Shown here one piece after another: positions 62,107 through 64,000 of a stretch of DNA of 64,000 nucleotides; the stretch's first letter is position 1; each line of letters starts with the position of its first letter. Origin of the DNA: Periplaneta americana (lineage: Eukaryota; Arthropoda; Insecta; Blattodea; Blattidae); NCBI RefSeq assembly GCF_040183065.1, contig NC_091124.1:91411001-91475000 (forward strand), written 5' to 3'. Both the position numbers and the translations under genes were made by a program. The notes under the pieces are model-generated. The model was given only the letters and a program-made list of their open reading frames with translations, was not told the DNA's origin and made no database searches.

Positions 62107-62152
62107 AATAAATAATAATAATAATAATGATAATAATAATAATAATAATAGA
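62107..62152. repeat. (TAA)n microsatellite, imperfect
   Basis: About 15 units of AAT/TAA with one ATGATA interruption. Confidence 0.9.
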
Positions 62153-62159
62153 TAAATTT

Positions 62160-64000
62160 CAGAACACGAATTCCTTCCTTTCCCTCTTACTTCAAAATTC
62201 CAACCTTGTGCACACAAAATAAATTATTGACACTATTGCCTTTTCGTAAGCATGGTGATGCGCATTTTAAAAACGCAGACATATCTGCTCTTTTCAGTTA
62301 AACTATAAAACGTCTTTGTTTTCAGTATTTTAAAGTATAATCACAGTATAAAGAAGATACAGTAAAGACAACTAGATCATTTCGTGGGAACAAATTCTGA
62401 GTGCGCATGTCACGAAACCGGGTGTATTATCTGGAATCTCCACCAGATGGTTCTCCATCTACGACAAGGCTGGCATAATTTAATATTAACTGAAAAGATT
62501 TGCTACTCATATTTGAAGGTCATGAGGCAAAGGAATGGCAAAACGTAATCATAATAATAATTACTTCCGTATGTAAACATCATGAAAATATTCACTAATT
62601 GACGCTAATTTTAGTCACTGGTAGATGCCTATGTTAGTAACGTAATATTGAACCATTACCTACATAGATCATGTCATTCGTTTCGATAAAGTTACGACGT
62701 CAACAATGGATGTAATAAAATTTTGTTGACTAGCTAATAACGTTATATTAGTGATGGATATTAAGTATTTCATACCAGTAACGTTATACTTAGGCCTACA
62801 TGATTATTCCTATTATTGACAGTAATATTTTGTATATTAATATTGATTTTGGTTTCCAGATTGGAATTAACATACACATTAAAATTTATAACTGTATCGG
62901 TTGAATAGAATGTCTCTAAATACTGTAAGTGAAAGAAAACATAACCTCTGCTACATAATAATTACCCGATTGCGTCGGTGTGTAGCTAGCTCTTGGATCT
63001 AGCTATGAAAGAGTGATTGAAAAGATACAAAAATTGATATGAGCAATGCCCTTGTCCGTGTAGAAACATGTCGTAGTTTGAACTGAGTGAGTGCATTATT
63101 TCCTGGGTTCGAGGCTTGTGTAAAGATAAGTAATTAGTATGCGTATGAAGGGGTTAAAAATGTCAAAATTTACATAGCCTAATGATTTTTGCCCATAATA
63201 ATAAGCAAACATTGTAAGGGAATTATTTTCTGAGTACGGCTCTTACAAAATTATAAGACTTAATTAGGATTTGCTGTAGGGCTCTTCTGTCTAGCTATGG
63301 AGTTAAGAATTTGTATTACTGACTACAAAAAATCCTTTACGATATTGGAAGAAGGTAAGAATATTTTAATTCAACGTAGCCTATTATAGCAAAGGAAAAG
63401 CGAAAGAAGTTGCTGGAATTTAAGCATTGTCCTCCAAGTGCAGCACTCCATAATGATTTAAGGATTACGTAGTTATGTGACAAAAGTTGCAGTAGATAAT
63501 TATGATTAGGCCCTCTTTGTACACTTAGATAGTTAGGCCTACAATTAGAAGCCTACATCGGATATATAGTGAACCACACATAATATCACACATTTTTAAT
63601 TATAACAGGTTACCTCGAATTCTTGTCCATTTATTAAATGTTTCTCTGATGTATGCATTTTACAACATATTGTGATCCAAGATGAAATGCAATGGATATG
63701 AAGAAACAGAATAAAACGGTAAGCACTTCGCTAATAGTAAGTTTTACTTCAATTATGAACACTGCAATTTTATATGTATTTTGAAAAGAGAAAGTGAATT
63801 TTCATTAGACCTACTTAATAAGACACAAATATCACTACAGAACAAAGGAATAATTACAACAGTTAATACAAAGTTTCATCTGAAAGTTTAGCATGTCTGA
63901 ACAGCTGATCGCTAAAATCAGCTGTTAGCTCTGCCGATACTAGCGACATGGTTGGATTCATTGAGAACTAGACCTCCCTGAGCTTGATTTTTGTACCAAC
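62160..64000. other. no gene recognised
   Basis: AT-rich. AACTATAAAACGTCTTT at 62300 is the inverse of a word in the scraps at 46052 and 48095. Near 63901 CAGCTGATCGCTAAAATCAGCTG can fold into a small hairpin. No frame long enough to assess. Confidence 0.4.

Overview
This is a eukaryotic, AT-rich, almost entirely non-coding window. It looks like insect DNA, and a polyneopteran such as a cockroach or termite is the best guess. That guess is inference from repeat families I recognise: tRNA-derived SINEs with a '...TAAATAACC' tail, and a LINE ending in a GTAAG-type tail. The only host gene I can support is the 3' end of one plus-strand gene. It has three coding exons (3741-3974, 7944-8305, 11716-11863) that splice in phase into a proline-rich then Arg/Ser-rich C-terminus. 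The closest family I can name is the pre-mRNA 3'-end-processing factor Fip1. Everything else is transposable elements, mostly nested in one another.

Region by region. 1-12 kb: the gene's introns, filled with a LINE copy split by a pogo/Tigger-like element, a hAT-type MITE, a TA-flanked MITE, a SINE and LINE scraps. 12-14 kb: a three-level nest (8-bp-TSD element, TA element, TAA-flanked foldback) inside a ~95-bp tandem repeat. 14-24 kb: a SINE, a hAT scrap, a Penelope-like GIY-YIG fragment, and a PIF/Harbinger transposase in two exons about 4 kb apart with a second decayed transposase family between them.

23.9-57.5 kb: the core of the window. It is a nest of P-element-like (THAP-encoding) transposons resolved by terminal inverted repeats and 8-bp target-site duplications. 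Element E (23935-25498) carries element A (25505-57517) at its right end. A carries B (25552-49963) 46 bp inside its left end. B carries a small A-family element (25569-26695) in its left inverted repeat and the 17.9-kb element C (32065-49942) in its right one. Element D (49972-53005), with THAP, coiled-coil and RNase-H segments, sits exactly at the B/A junction. C holds most of the remaining content: a ~340-bp tandem array, a second copy of the unnamed transposase, LINE and SINE pieces, a 134-bp insertion with a hammerhead-like core, and a complete hAT transposon with an intact 494-codon transposase.

58-64 kb: a 5'-truncated LINE with a 15-bp target-site duplication, a TTAA-flanked element, and two insertions of only 38 and 30 bp that share one inverted repeat and each have a perfect 8-bp target-site duplication. 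The last 1.8 kb shows nothing I can name. All boundaries come from reading inverted repeats and flanking duplications by eye; no alignment or database search was run.
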